From: UBA7396 sp047637875
GTDB taxonomy: Bacteria; Patescibacteriota; Gracilibacteria; BD1-5; UBA6164
Length of the DNA stretch: 57,096 bases
Direction of reading: 5' to 3'
Assembly (NCBI GenBank): GCA_047637875.1
Contig: JBLJBH010000023.1
Location: 1-57,096, forward strand
This document shows positions 21,244 through 33,600 of the stretch, one piece after another. The translations under genes were made by a program, and so were the position numbers. The notes beneath the pieces were generated by a model, which did not search any database, had not been told where the DNA came from, and was given only the letters and a program-made list of their open reading frames with translations. How positions within the stretch are numbered: position 1 is the first letter of the stretch; each line of letters opens with the position of its first letter.

Positions 21244-21825
21244 AAAAAAATTTAAAAATCAGTTTATTTTCGATACTATAGAGAGTCTGAAAAGTTGATT
21301 TTCTATTCCGATAATATTTTGTTTTGGTGGATTACTTTGAAGTGATAACTCGTAATGCTCCTTTGCTTTTTGATAGTTTTTTGTCATATGATAACAATAT
21401 CATAAATCATAATGAAGATTCCATACTAGATCTTCAGTTGGATTTTCTAAGGCATGTTTTAAAGTTTCTATAGCTATTTGATACATTTCTTTTTTCGTAT
21501 ATATATGTCAAAGTAAGCCACTAAGCATAGTATAGACAATAGGATTAAAATTTTCTTTTTTCATATCTCATAATAAAGAAATAACTTCATTTTCGTTATT
21601 TCTTTCTGATAATGTTTTTCATATATGGCAGTATAATAGTCAAAGGTCATCAATAGTTAGAATTCATAACTCTTTACACTCTTTTGCAATATTAACTACT
21701 ACACTCATTTTATTTTCTAGCATCAATTTATTACATTCTTCTAAAATAGTATTATAATTTTCTCTTTTTTCCTCAAGAGAAAATATTTTTATTTCTCATA
21801 TTTTGGATATATTAGGAGTGTTCAT
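21238..21825 (-). CDS. TPR-like helical-repeat protein
   Basis: A 195-residue protein made of short paired helices. The clearest repeat is LVWNLHYDLGYCYHMTKNYQ followed by KAKEHYELSLQSNP, a typical tetratricopeptide unit. The preceding YTKKEMYQIAIETLKHALEN is another. TPRs mediate protein-protein contacts, with no catalytic residues. It lies between two related unknown genes on the same strand (85 nt to the upstream gene, 95 nt to the downstream gene), so it may act with them. Confidence 0.7.
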
Positions 21826-21910
21826 AAGACTTAAATTTTAAATAATAAGAATTTATTATATAAGAAAAATCTCAAAGTCAAAAAAAACTCTTCAAGAAAC
21901 ACGACTTTTT

Positions 21911-23419
21911 TTATTTTTCGAATTTCAAAAAAATATTAATTCATTTCTTTTCAGAAATTTCATCACAAATGAAAAAAATAGAATCTTTGTATTTTTTAAA
22001 TTTATCATTTAAAAAATACAAAAATATTTTATCTTTTTCTATTTCTATTATAAAATCTTCTTCTTTTATTTTTTTTATATTTATTCAAAAATTTTCAATA
22101 TCTTTAAAAATATAATACAATATTTTATTTATTTTATGAGTATATATTCATTTTTTTATAAATTTTTCTAAACTAAATGCAGTTTGAATAACTTCAGATT
22201 TATTTTCTGAACTTTCTAATTTTAGGTTTTTTATATAATATCTCTCTCTTCATTTTCTTCATATAATTCAAAGATGAATTAGTTTAATAAGTATTCTATT
22301 ATAATATAGTTTTTTATCTTGAGAAAAATTATTTTTTTCTAAAAATTTAGCTAATACAAAAAACTCTCATTTTTCATTTAGTTTTAAAAATTCTTGTTTT
22401 AAATATATTAGATAAGTTTTATTTTTTAAAGCAGTTTTTTTTATTAAATTATCAAATATAGTATGAAAATTTTTTTCTATAGCAGAATCATTTTTTAGTT
22501 TTGGAAAAAAAGTCTGATTATAAAAGTTATTTATTACACTATTGAATTTTATCTCATAGTTAATTTTAGATTTTTTCTTTATAATAATTCATTGTTCTAA
22601 AATATCTCTAAATATTTTTTTTGTAAAAGTTCTTATAAGTCAAATTTCACATTTAGGATGTTTTTCTAAACAATACATAACAAATTCATGTTGAGTAAAT
22701 TCTCATAAATTTCTTTTAATAATAATTTCTTTTATAAAGTTTAAAAATTCAAAGTATACTATATTTAAGGTTACAGCATTATAATCATAACTTCTTTCAA
22801 TACATTTTTCTATTTCTCAAATATTTTTTATAATATCATCTTTTTTTTCTATTTCTCAAAATTTTATAATTGATCCACTTCATCATACAGAAATAAAATC
22901 AATATTGTATTTTTCTTTTAATGTAGCTAATATTTTAGCAATTTCATATTTGTATGTTGTTTTTGAAGGATTTTTTTTATAAATTTCAGTGAAATTAATT
23001 TTATTTCATAATTTTATATCTTCAATAACGTGAGTAAAAATATTCCATAAGAAATTTTTATTTTTCATTGAGCAAAGTATTTCATCTAAAGCACTTTTTA
23101 AATAATTTTCCCATTCATTTGGTAAATCCTTATAAAAAAGTTCATTTCTACGAGCTATTTGTCTAATAATATCTTCAATTTTCCAAAGATATGATATAAC
23201 ACAATCATCAACTCATCAATTTCAATCATATTTTATAATTTGATTTATACGAATATTTACTTCTTTTTGAGTTGTTCATATTTTTCATCTTTTTAATAAC
23301 TCTATACTAAGTTCTCTTTTAAAATAAGGAAAATTTTCTATAAGATTTTTATGAAGTGGAATAAGTCATTTATGATAATCTCATTTTTCTATATCAACTC
23401 ATTTTACTTTTTTTAACAT
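21911..23419 (-). CDS. Unknown protein, related to the gene at 19781
   Basis: A 502-residue lysine- and isoleucine-rich protein starting MLKKVKGVDIEKGDYHKG. The N-terminal ~200 residues are helical. A glycine-rich FISVGGSGSIIKFG is near residue 200. A winged-helix-like unit (NRILIKLIHLGIIGRKG then RYYIKN) is near residue 390, and the C-terminus is DEISEKKGINIFLK. The last two regions resemble the 453-residue protein at 19781. No enzymatic motif was recognised. It is divergent from the GIY-YIG gene (start codons 119 nt apart). Confidence 0.6.
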
Positions 23420-23538
23420 TTTTACTTTTTAAATATTTAAGTTTTATTTACTATAACTAAAAAATATCTTTTGTAAATAAAATTTTTGTTTTGATTTTTA
23501 AAAGTTAGTTACAATGATTAAAAAATAACTAAAAAATT

Positions 23539-23784
23539 ATGTATTACATTTATATTTTAGAATGTTCAGATAATTCTCTTTATACTGGAATAACAACTGA
23601 TTTGGAACGTAGAATTTCAGAACATAATACTTCTGATTTGTGAGCAAAATACACACGTGTTCGTCGTCCAGTGAAACTGGTATATTTTGAAGAAATGGAA
23701 AACAGAAGTCTAGCATCAAAGAGGGAAATAGAGATAAAGAAAATGACAAAAAAACAAAAACTTGAGCTTATAAAAAAGAAGTAG
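23539..23784 (+). CDS. GIY-YIG nuclease-domain protein (UPF0213-like)
   Basis: An 81-residue protein consisting of one GIY-YIG domain. YYIYILECSDNSLYTGITTD carries the paired motif (YIY ... YTG), Arg follows in DLERRISEHN, and the family Glu/Lys-rich tail is FEEMENRSLASKREIEIKK. Small single-domain members of this family are common in bacteria; some cleave DNA, most are uncharacterised. It is convergent with the U32 gene; the two stops are 19 nt apart. Confidence 0.9.
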
Positions 23785-23803
23785 AAATTTCTACTTCTTT
23801 TTT

Positions 23804-25165
23804 CTATACATCTTTTCTAATAATCGCAAATTCTCAAAAATCTTTTTCCATATTAATCCATACTTCATATCCTCATCCATGAGCTGACTGAGCATCTTCT
23901 GATAATCTTTCATCGTACTCATCTGGTCTAAGACCAGCTCTTCCAGTTGAATTATTGGCAGTCATTATCTTTTTAATCGTTTCCACTTTTGCTTTATAAG
24001 TTCCTTCTGGTGTTACTATTTCAATAGCGTCTCATACATCAAATCTATTTTTTACTTCGATTCTTGCAAGTTTATTTTTCTCATCAAAATTTCTAATAAT
24101 TCCAAGAAAAACTTTTGTTTGAAATCAACCATTTCTTTCATAGTACTGAGCATTAACTCCTGGATTTCCAGCTAAAAATCCAGGAATATATCCTCTGTTA
24201 GCTATTGAGAAAAGCTCGTCAGCAAGTTTTTGAGTATCGTATTTTTCTCATTTTTCTACAGCAGTGAGAGCTTCTTTATAAGCTAGTCCAGTTGACGCGA
24301 TATAATTTACAGTTTTATTTCTTCCTTCTACTTTAAAAGAGATAATTCCAGCGTCTGCGAGTTCCTCGATATAATCAATAGCACAAAGGTCTCTTGAGTT
24401 CATAAGGTAGGTTCCGTATTGGTCTTCATCGATTTCCATCAGTTCTCATGGTCTTTCTCTTTCATCTAAATAGAAATTTCCAGTTAGTTCTTCATAATCT
24501 TCAGGTCTTCCTGTTGCTGTTTCGAGTTCAGCTTCAGTTCTTTCGTCTTTAAATACTTTAAATTCCCATCTACAAGAGTGACTACAAGTTCCTTGGTTTG
24601 GGTCTCTATTTGAAAGATAGTTTGATATCAGACATCTTCAAGAATAAGCCATACAAATAGCTCCGTGTACAAATGCTTCAAGTTCCATATCTGGTACAGC
24701 TTCATGGATTTCCTTCATTTCTCTAATTGAGATTTCACGAGAGAGGATAATTCTTTTTATTCCCATTTCTTTCCAAAATTGAGCTTGTGCCCAGTTGGTA
24801 TTATTTGCTTGAACCGATAAATGAATTTCAGCATCTGGAAATTCTTTTCTTACGATATAAATAAGTCCAGGATCTGCCATGATAAATGCATCTGGTTTCA
24901 TATCATACATTTTTTTAAATTGTGCCATAAATGGTTTGATTTTTACGTTGTGAGCGTAAATATTGGCAGTGAAATAAATTTTTTTCCCTCTTATGTGAGC
25001 ATAATCTACTGCTTCTTGCAATGTTTCCATCGTAAAAGCATTCGTTCTAGCTCTGAGTGAAAACATAGGAGCTCAGACATAACAGGCATCTGCTCCATAC
25101 GCGTAAGCAAACTTCAATTTCTCCATATCACCAGCAGGCATAAGGAGTTCTAATTTTTTTGTCAT
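23804..25165 (-). CDS. Peptidase U32 family protein (YegQ/TrhP-like)
   Basis: A 453-residue protein. The N-terminus LELLMPAGDMEKLKFAYAYG and GADACYVGAPMFSLRAR are family signatures. HLSVQANNTNWAQAQFWKEM, RIILSREISI and LEAFVHGAICMAYSGRCLIS follow. The latter, with CSHSCRW further on, gives the four-cysteine iron-sulfur cluster site. C-terminal SFKVEGRNKTVNYIAS and a beta-barrel complete it. Members named TrhP (YegQ) hydroxylate tRNA uridine-34 using prephenate-derived chemistry; RlhA modifies 23S rRNA. The length and sequence order fit the TrhP branch, but the exact substrate is inferred. Confidence 0.88.
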
Positions 25166-25190
25166 AAAAAAATAATAAATAATAAACTAT

Positions 25191-25228
25191 TTCCAAGATA
25201 GCCTTGAAGTCCTTTTTAAAGACTTGGA
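25191..25228 (-). promoter_or_regulatory. Inverted repeat in the leader of the U32 gene
   Basis: TTCCAAG (25191-25197) and CTTGGAA (25222-25228), with AGTC/GACT nested inside, can fold 26 nt upstream of the U32 start codon. It could be an operator or a leader hairpin. The long gap to the next gene suggests the promoter is also here, but no clear -10/-35 pair stands out. Confidence 0.35.
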
Positions 25229-25297
25229 AAGTATATAAATAAAAGAGTTTTTTACAAATTTTTTAAAAAAGTTTTGACTTAATTAAAAATATTATTA

Positions 25298-25706
25298 TAA
25301 GAAATAAGCTTCGTTAGAAAACATCGAACGCAAGTTATCCGCATGCTCTTTAGTCTTGGTGGCTCGGAAGGTTTTGAATTTTTTGAGTCGATAACCACCT
25401 GATTTGCGGCGGCGCTGTCTTGCACGCTTGTTCTTTTCGTAAGCTGATGATTGGAAATGTAGTTGTTGTAGGTTTTTCCTTATCGACCGCTCTTTGTACA
25501 ATTCGTAAAAAAGTGGGTATCACGGCTGGTATCATGCTGGCGATATCGTGAGTGAGGTTTGTGAATTCAGACCTTTTACCGACATCTCGGGTAGTTTGAA
25601 CGCTACACTGATGATGAAACCTTCTGATGTAGTGTTTTCCACTTCATTGCATCAAACAAAAAACTCCTTTATTGGAGCAATAAGCCCCGCTTTGTGCGGG
25701 GCTTTT
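25298..25706. other. Base-balanced island of unknown origin, possible decayed foreign gene
   Basis: The DNA changes abruptly from AT-rich to near-balanced composition at about 25308 and back at about 25705. On the minus strand one frame stays free of TAA/TAG across the island when TGA is Gly; a TTG-started part of it (25295-25501) gives 68 residues with a very basic middle (KNKRARQRRRKSGGYRLKKF) and ends SNEAYFL. Another minus frame is open for 61 residues (25350-25535). An AAGGAG box (minus strand, 25669-25674) precedes no intact reading frame. I do not recognise any product. It may be a remnant of transferred DNA, like the chemoreceptor gene. The rest of the gap (25166-25297 and 25706-25739) is AT-rich with nothing else evident. 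Confidence 0.5.
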
Positions 25707-25712
25707 CCTTTG
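25682..25712 (+). terminator. GC-rich intrinsic terminator at the edge of the island
   Basis: AGCCCCGC (25683-25690) and GCGGGGCT (25696-25703) form a strong stem, followed by TTTTCCTTT on the plus strand only. It is unlike the AT-rich hairpins used elsewhere in the window, so it probably came with the foreign segment. Confidence 0.75.
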
Positions 25713-25739
25713 AGTATAAATCAAATAAAAAAGTTAAAA

Positions 25740-26303
25740 TTATTCTTCATTTCAACTTTTTTTTATCGTTTGTAATATTTTCCCAGAAAACCAATTTACA
25801 AATGTTTGTACTTTTTCTTTTGATTTTAGTATTTGTATTTGAACTAAAATAGCTTCATTTATAAAAGTTTTCACATTATTTATTATAGGATCTGTTATAG
25901 AAATATTTTCTTCTAGTATTTTTCTTCTTCAAGATTTTATTTTTGTATATTTTATTTCTCCATAAATTACTTCACTTTTTTGCTTTTCTATTAGATTTTC
26001 TATAAAATAATATCAAACTATTTTATGTGAATAACTTCTTGTTATATAAAATCTAAGAGTAAAATTAAAGGATTTTTCTTTTCCATATTTTTCAAATTTT
26101 AAACAAACCACATCTCATCTTTCTAAATTATTCCATTTATTAATATTTCCATTTAATTCTTCAACTTCAAATAGGGTATAATTTTCTATATTTTCAAAAT
26201 CTATAGATAAAATAGACTCTTTTGCTTGATTTTCTTCTACTGAGTTTCCTCATTCTTCTGCTATGTGAGAAATGTCATCATATACTCTTCTTAATCAATT
26301 CAT
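25740..26303 (-). CDS. Hypothetical protein upstream of the foreign island
   Basis: A 187-residue protein starting MNGLRRVYDDISHIAEEGGN. The N-terminal part is acidic. The central part (NNLERGDVVCLKFEKYGKEK, FTLRFYITRSYSHKIVGYYF) looks beta-rich, and the C-terminus is helical (FINEAILVQIQILKSKEKVQ). No family recognised. It follows the dehydrogenase gene by 39 nt on the same strand and may be co-transcribed with it. Confidence 0.6.
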
Positions 26304-26342
26304 TTTTTGTTTTTAAAAAAGTTAAGAAGGTATTATATGAAT

Positions 26343-26954
26343 TTATAAATCAATTTCAAATCTTTTTTCTTCTCAGGTTATGATTTTATTTACGGTATCT
26401 AAGATATCTTCTATTTTTGTTTCTTGGAATTTTCCAACTATTTCAATAGATGAGTTTTTATGAAAATTTGTTTTTACTATTTTCGGATTAATCAGATGAA
26501 TAGATTTGCCTTTTAATTCATTTTTGAGATTCATCGCGAAACCTCTCAGTCCAAATTTGCTTGCTGAATAGCTAGCTCCAAATTTTCCTGATTTTTTGCT
26601 TGAAATGCTTCCAATAAAAATAATTCAGGATTTTATTTTATCTAAAAAAATATTTGTTAAAATTATAGGTGAAAGTAGATTTGTGTTTATGATTTCTGTG
26701 TGTTCTTGCAGGGAAATATTTTTAAATTCATCAAAATATCAAACTCAAGCATTTAATATAAGATAATCAATTTCTGGAATTTTTTTGTAAATTTCTTGTA
26801 AAAAAAAATCATCATTTATATCTCATAAAAATTCTTGTATTTCAAGTCAGCTATTTTTTCTAGATAATCAATAAATTTTATTTTTTATAGCTAATTTTTC
26901 AGCTAAAAAATTTCATATTCAAGAGCTAGTTCATGTTATAAGTATTTCTTTCAT
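26343..26954 (-). CDS. Short-chain dehydrogenase/reductase
   Basis: A 203-residue SDR, slightly shorter than the usual 230-260. The nucleotide-binding loop is ITGTSSGIGNF at residues 6-16, the structural motif is LILNAGVGYF, and the catalytic Tyr/Lys pair is in SYSASKFG near residue 128, preceded by the Ser of GSISSKK. The fold binds NAD(P)H and reduces or oxidises a carbonyl or alcohol. The substrate-binding C-terminal part is abbreviated, so no specific reaction is proposed. Confidence 0.9.
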
Positions 26955-27015
26955 AAATATTTTTAATTTTTAATACTTTGTAGTCTATAATTATTTTATT
27001 TTTTTTCAAATAAAA

Positions 27016-27133
27016 ATTTGCTTTTTTTTGGCTTTCTATATACTATTTCACGTTAGCACTACCACTTGATTGTGTGATTCTAGTATGGGGTAGGGCATTT
27101 TTTTGTGTATTTTAACATATAACTACATTTCTA
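27016..27133 (+). promoter_or_regulatory. Putative rpoBC promoter and structured leader
   Basis: A TATACT -10 box (27039-27044) with a weak TTTGCT -35 (27017-27022) stands about 90 nt before rpoB. The transcribed leader (from ~27050) is locally GC-richer, with CTACC (27061-27065) able to pair with GGTAG and a T-run after GGGC at about 27100. This could be an attenuator-like element. No rplJ/rplL genes precede rpoB here, unlike the usual bacterial operon. Confidence 0.4.
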
Positions 27134-30100
27134 ATGCAAAAAGAAACTACTAAAAAATGTATGGAAGTTGGTAGTTTGTATGAAATAGCAGGTAGACACT
27201 ATTTTACAAACGATACTTCAGTTGCTGGAATTCCAGATTTACTTGAAGTACAACTAGATTCTTATAAAACATTTTTAGAAAAATGAATTGATGAAGCTTT
27301 TAGAGAAATATTTCCAATTAGTGATTTTTCTTGAGAAAGAATTGATATTTACTATAAAGGTTATTTTTTAGAAGAACCAAAATACGATGCTGAAACTTGT
27401 AAAAAGAAAAATTTAAACTATGAAGCTCCACTAAAAGTGAGACTTGAAATGTTAAATAAAGAAACTGGGGAAATTAAAGAACAGGATGTTTATCTTGGTT
27501 GAGTACCTCTTATGACAAACACAGCTTCTTTTATAATAAACTGAATTGAAAGAGTTATTGTTTCTCAAATTATTAGATCAACTGGTATTTTCTTTACTTC
27601 AGGTGAAGATGGTTTTGCTTTAAAAATCATACCAGCAAAATGATCTTGGTTTGAAATTGATATAGAAAAAAAATGAATTATCAATGTAAAAATTGATAAA
27701 AAAAGAAAATTACCAATTTCTATATTACTTAGAGCTTATGGACTTGAATCAAATGCTGAAATACTTGATACTTTTAAAGATTTAGGTGATGAAATTATAT
27801 GAGCAAATTTTGCTACAACTCTAGAAAAAGATAAAACTAAAACTAGAATTGAGGCACTCCATGCTATTTATAAAGTTTTAAGACCTGGAGACTTGGCAAC
27901 TGACGAAAGAGTTGAAGAGTTATTTAAAAATACATTCTTAGATGAAAAAAGATTTGATCTAGGAGAAATTGCTAGAATGAAAATAGAAAAAAAACTTGGT
28001 ATAAAAACTAAATATACTGATGAAAATTGAAAATTTTTATCAATTGAAGAACTTGTTAAATCTTTAAAATATTTCTTAAATCTAAGAGCTTGAGTTGAAG
28101 GTTATGTAGTTGATGATATTGATCATTTAGAAAATAGAAGAGTTAGATCAGTTTGAGAATTAGTTCAAGATAAAATTAAAGTTGGTTTAACAAGAATGGA
28201 AAGAATTGCAAAAGATAGAATGACTATTGTTGAACTTGAAGATGCTACACCAGGTACTTTTATCAATTCTAGACCTTTTGTTGCTATTTTAAAAGAATTT
28301 TTCTCTTCTTCACAATTATCACAATTTATGGATCAAACAAATCCATTATCTGAAATGGCTCATAAAAGAAGAATTTCAGCACTAGGACCTGGATGATTAA
28401 CAAGAGAAAGAGCTTCATTTGAAGTTCGTGATGTTCATCCAACTCAATACTGAAGAATCTGTCCAATTGCTACTCCAGAATGACCAAATATCGGGCTTGT
28501 ATTACACTTAGCATCTTATTCTAAAGTTGATAAATATGGTTTTATATTAACTCCATTTAGAAAAGTAGCACATACTGTAAAAAATGATGGAAAAGAACCT
28601 ATAAATAAAATTGCTTTAAATGATATAGTAGGTGATAATGGAAAAGTAATAGTTGAAGATAAAGCATATATTACAAAAGAATTAGCTGAAAAACTTAAAA
28701 AAGAATTATCTCTTAAAGAAATTGAAGTTAGAGGTTATTTAACTTGAGAATTTGATTATTTTGATGCTCATCAAGAAAGAGCTTTAGTTATTGCTGAAGC
28801 AAATTCTGAAATTGACGAATTTTGAAACTTTAAGAAAACAAGACTTGGGGCGCGTTCAAATTCTGAACCAACTCTATCTTACGTTAGACAAATTACTCAT
28901 ATAGATATTTCTCCAAAACAAATAATGTCTATTGATACATCACTTCTTCCTTTTCTAGAACATGATGATGCTACAAGAGCGGAAATGGGTACAAACATGA
29001 TGAGACAAGCTGTTCCTTTAGTTAGACCAGAATCTCCATATGTTTGAACATGAATGGAAAGAATAGTTTGAGAAGGTACTTGATATGTTATAAAAGCAAG
29101 AGAATCTTGAGAAGTTATTTGAGTTGATGCAAAACATATTACTGTAATGTATGATAATGGGGAAAAAGTAATTTATGAACTTAGAACTTATAAAAGATCA
29201 AATCATGATGAATTAATTCACCAAAGACCAAAAGTTTATCATGGTCAAAAATTTGAAAAAGATACTATATTAGCAGACTGACAATCAATTGATAATTGAG
29301 AATTAGCTATTTGAAAAAACTTGACAGTAGCTTATATGCCATGGAATGGTTATAACTATGAAGATGCGATTATTATTTCTGAAAAACTTATGCAAGATGA
29401 TGTTTTTACATCAATTCATATTAAAGAATATTCGCTAGATGTTAGAGAAACTAAACTTGGACCTGAACAAACAACAGATGATATTCCAAATGTTTCAATT
29501 TCTAAATTAAAAGATTTAGATGTTGACTGAATTATTAGAGTTTGAGCATATGTTGAATGAGGTGATATATTAGTTTGAAAAATTACTCCAAAATGAGAAC
29601 AAGAACTTTCTCCAGAAGAAAGATTATTAAGAGCAATTTTTGGTGATAAATCAAAAGATGTAAAAGATAGTTCTTTAAGACTTCCTTCAGGACAAGGTTG
29701 AAAAGTTATTGATGTTCAAATATTAAAAAGAGAACTTTGAGACAATCTTCCAACTTGAGTATTTAAACAAGTTAAAGTATTCATAGCACAAACTAGAAAA
29801 ATAGAAGTATGAGATAAAATGGCCGGAAGACACTGAAATAAATGAATCGTTTCAAGAATTGTTCCAGTTGAAGATATGCCATTTATGGAAGATGGAACTC
29901 CTGTTGATATTATCCTAAATCCACTATGAGTTGTTTCTCGTATGAATATCGGACAAATATTAGAAACTCACCTATGAGCAGCTTGAAAAAAATTATGAAT
30001 TAAAATAGCAACTCCAGTACTTAATGGTATAAGAATTGAAAAAATTAATGAATTAATGAAAAAAGCTTGATTAAGTGAAGATGGTAAAGTACAACTTTTT

Positions 30101-30592
30101 GATGGTACAACTTGAGAAGCTTTCAAAGAAAGAACAACAGTTTGAGTTAAATATATGTTAAAACTTCATCATTTAGTAGAAGATAAAATTCATGCTAGAA
30201 GCGTTGGTCCTTACTCTATGGTAACACAACAACCACTTTGAGGTAAAGCTCAAAACGGATGACAAAGATTCTGAGAAATGGAAGTTTGGGCTCTTGAAGC
30301 TTATGCTGCATCAAATATCTTACAAGAAATGATTACTATCAAATCTGATGATGTTGCAGGTAGAACACAAGCATATGAAGCAATTGTAAAATGAGTATCA
30401 ATTAAAAAACCTAATATTCCAGAATCATTTAATGTATTAATAAAAGAATTACAAGCTATTGCATTAAATATAGAATTACTTGATAAAGAAGAATTAAAAA
30501 ATAAAGAAGAAAAAATTAGAAGTAGATATGAAGAAGTATTAAAACTTGAATGAACTGCAGATTTAGATTTTTCTAAAGAAGAAGCTGAATAA
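27134..30592 (+). CDS. rpoB: RNA polymerase beta subunit
   Basis: An 1152-residue protein covering the whole beta subunit. The rifampicin-pocket region SSSQLSQFMDQTNPLSEMAH (from ~residue 393) and KRRISALGPGGLTRERA are conserved. TPEGPNIGLVLHLASYSKVD, PWNGYNYEDAIIISEKL, KVFIAQTRKIEVGDKMAGRH and the C-terminal KAQNGGQRFGEMEVWALEAY are also present. It forms the catalytic cleft with beta-prime. At 1152 aa it is shorter than the 1342-aa E. coli subunit, consistent with lineages lacking the large beta insertions. Dozens of conserved glycines are TGA. rpoC follows after 31 nt. Confidence 0.98.
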
Positions 30593-30623
30593 AAAATATA
30601 TTAACTCATAACTTAAAAAAATT

Positions 30624-33600
30624 ATGTTTGATAAAAATCTTGATAATTTCTTAAATGACAAAATTACAGATTTTTCTGAGATTTCAAAAAATATCTGAAA
30701 AACAGATATTACAAAATGAAAAAATCTTGATAATCTAGCTTGAATTTCTCTTTCTATTGCTAGTCCAGAACAAATTAGAGCTTTATCTTATGGTAAAGTT
30801 TTAATCTCAGAAACTATAAATTACAGAACTCAAAGACCAGAAAGAGGTTGACTATTTTGTGAACAAATATTTGGGCCAAGAAAAAACTATGAATGTGCGT
30901 GTGGAAAATACAAAAGAATTAGATATAAATGAATTGTTTGTGAAAGATGTTGAGTTGAAGTAACTAAATCTTCAGTTAGAAGAGAAAGAATGGCTCATAT
31001 TGACCTTTACACTCCAGTAGCTCATATTTGGTTTTTAAAATCTGTTCCATCAAGAGTAGGTTTACTTTTAGATTTACCTGTAAAAAAATTAGAACAAGTA
31101 GTTTACTTTGCTTCATATATTGTTACTGATGTCTATGAAGATAAATTAAAAGAAACTTTAAAAAACTTAGAAGATACTTATAAAGTTTCAAAAATTGAAA
31201 TGCAAAAAGATCTTCAAAAAGAATTAAATGATTTAAGAATTAAAAAAGAATCATGAGAAATTAAAGAAAAAGATTTTAAGGTACAAGAATCTTTATTAAT
31301 GAAAAAAGTAGATGATTTAACGGCTGAATTTGAAGATTTAAGAAATAAATTAAAAATGTTAGTAGTTTGAGAAGTTATCTGAGAACTTGATTATAGAGTT
31401 CTAAAAGATAAATTTCCACATGTATTTGCTTGATGAACTTGAGCTGAATATTTAAAAAAATTACTTGAAAGAATTGATTTAGAGGCTTTTATTCAAAGAG
31501 AACAAGATGAATTAAAAAGAGCTAGTCAAATGAAGAAAAAGAAAATTTTACAAAAAATTAAACTTGCTTCAAACCTTCTAAAATCAGGTCAAAGACCAGA
31601 ATGGTTTATTTTGGAAGCTCTTCCAATTATTCCACCAGATTTAAGACCTATGATTCAATTAGATGGTTGAAGATTTGCAAGTTCTGACTTAAATGACCTT
31701 TATAGAAGAGTTATTAACAGAAATAACAGACTTAAAAAATTAATGGAACTTGGAGCTCCTGATGTTATTCTAAAAAATGAAAAAAGAATGCTTCAAGAAT
31801 CAGTTGATATGTTAATTTCTGGTGAAACTAGAACTAATAGATCAGGATTTGTTTCAGCTAATAAAAAAGCTTTAAAATCATTAACTGAAGTATTAAAATG
31901 AAAACAAGGACGTTTCAGACAAAATCTTTTAGGTAAACGTGTGGATTATTCTTGAAGATCTGTAATCGTTGTTTGACCAAAATTAAAAATCGATGAATGT
32001 GGATTACCAAAAACTATGGCTTTAACATTATTTAAACCGTTTGTTATAGGAAAACTTATTGAAGATGGAGTTGTTTATAATATTAAACATGCTGAAAAAA
32101 TAATTGAAGAATGAGGAAAAATAGTTTGGGATGCGTTAGATGAAGTAATTGAAGGAAAATATGTTTTATTAAACAGAGCTCCTACACTTCATAGACTTTC
32201 AATCCAAGCATTTAGACCTGTATTAATTGACTGAAAAGCTATTCAATTACATCCGTTAACGTGTACTGCGTTTAATGCGGATTTCGACTGAGACCAAATG
32301 GCAGTTCATCTTCCAATTACTCAGGCTGCTCAAAATGAAGCCCGTGAATTAATGGTAACTTCTAAAAATCTATTATCACCAGCTTCTGGAGAACCAATTG
32401 TTGCTCCTTCTCAAGATATGATTTTATGATGTTATTATCTTACTCAAGTAGCTGATAATGCTAAAGGTACTGGACAAGTATTTTCTTCAAAAATTGATTT
32501 AGAACAAGCTTATGATGCGAAAGCAGTTGATTTAAGAGCTTTAGTAAAAGTAAGATTAAATGGGGAAATTATAGAAACAACTCACGGAAGAATTTTATTT
32601 AACGAAATCGTTCCTGCAGAACTTGGTTTTGTAAATGAAGTATTAAAAAAGTGAGTAATTAAAAAACTTTTAGCTCAATCTTTTGAACAATTAGGTTCTG
32701 AGACTACAGCAAAGCTTGTAGATAATATAAAAAATTTCTGATATAAATATGCTACAATTTCAGGTCTTTCAATTTCAGCTTTTGATATGATTTCACCAGA
32801 AAATAAAAAAGATTTATTAAAAGAGGCTGATGATAAAGTAAAATATATTCAAAAGAAATATTGGCTTGGATTCTTAACTGAAAATGAAAAATATTCTCAA
32901 TCAATTTCTATTTGGGCAGATGTTAAAAAAGTTATAGAATGAGAAATGAAATGATTATTTACAAAAGAAAATCATATTTTCAACTTTATTGATTCATGAG
33001 CTAGATGAAACCGGTGAAATGTTACGCAATTATGTTGAATGAAATGACTTGTTGCTTCTACTTCTGGTAAAACTATCGAGCTTCCAATTAAATCTACTCT
33101 AAAAGAATGATTTTCTACTCTAGAATACTTTATTGCAACTCATGGTTGAAGAAAAGGTAAATCAGATACTGCCTTAAAAACAGCTCAATCTGGTTACTTA
33201 ACAAGAAGACTTGTAGATGCTGCACAAAATATTATCGTTAAAGAAGATGACTGTCATACAGTTCATTATAAAGAAGTTTTAAGAAATGATAAAAAAACAT
33301 CATTTGCTGAAAGTTTTGAAGATAGAATTTATGGTAAAACTTTAGCTTTTGATATTTTAGGAGATAATAAAAAAGTATTAGTTGCTTCATGAACTACTAT
33401 TGATAAATCAGTTATTGAAATAATTAATTCTAATAATGTAGAAAAAGTAAATATTAGATCAGTTTTAACTTGTGATACAGAAGGTTGAGTATGTAAAAAA
33501 TGTTACGGACTTGATTTATGATTAAATAAAATAGTTGAAGATGGAACTCCTGTTTGAGTAATTGCTGCACAATCTATTTGAGAACCATGAACTCAATTAA

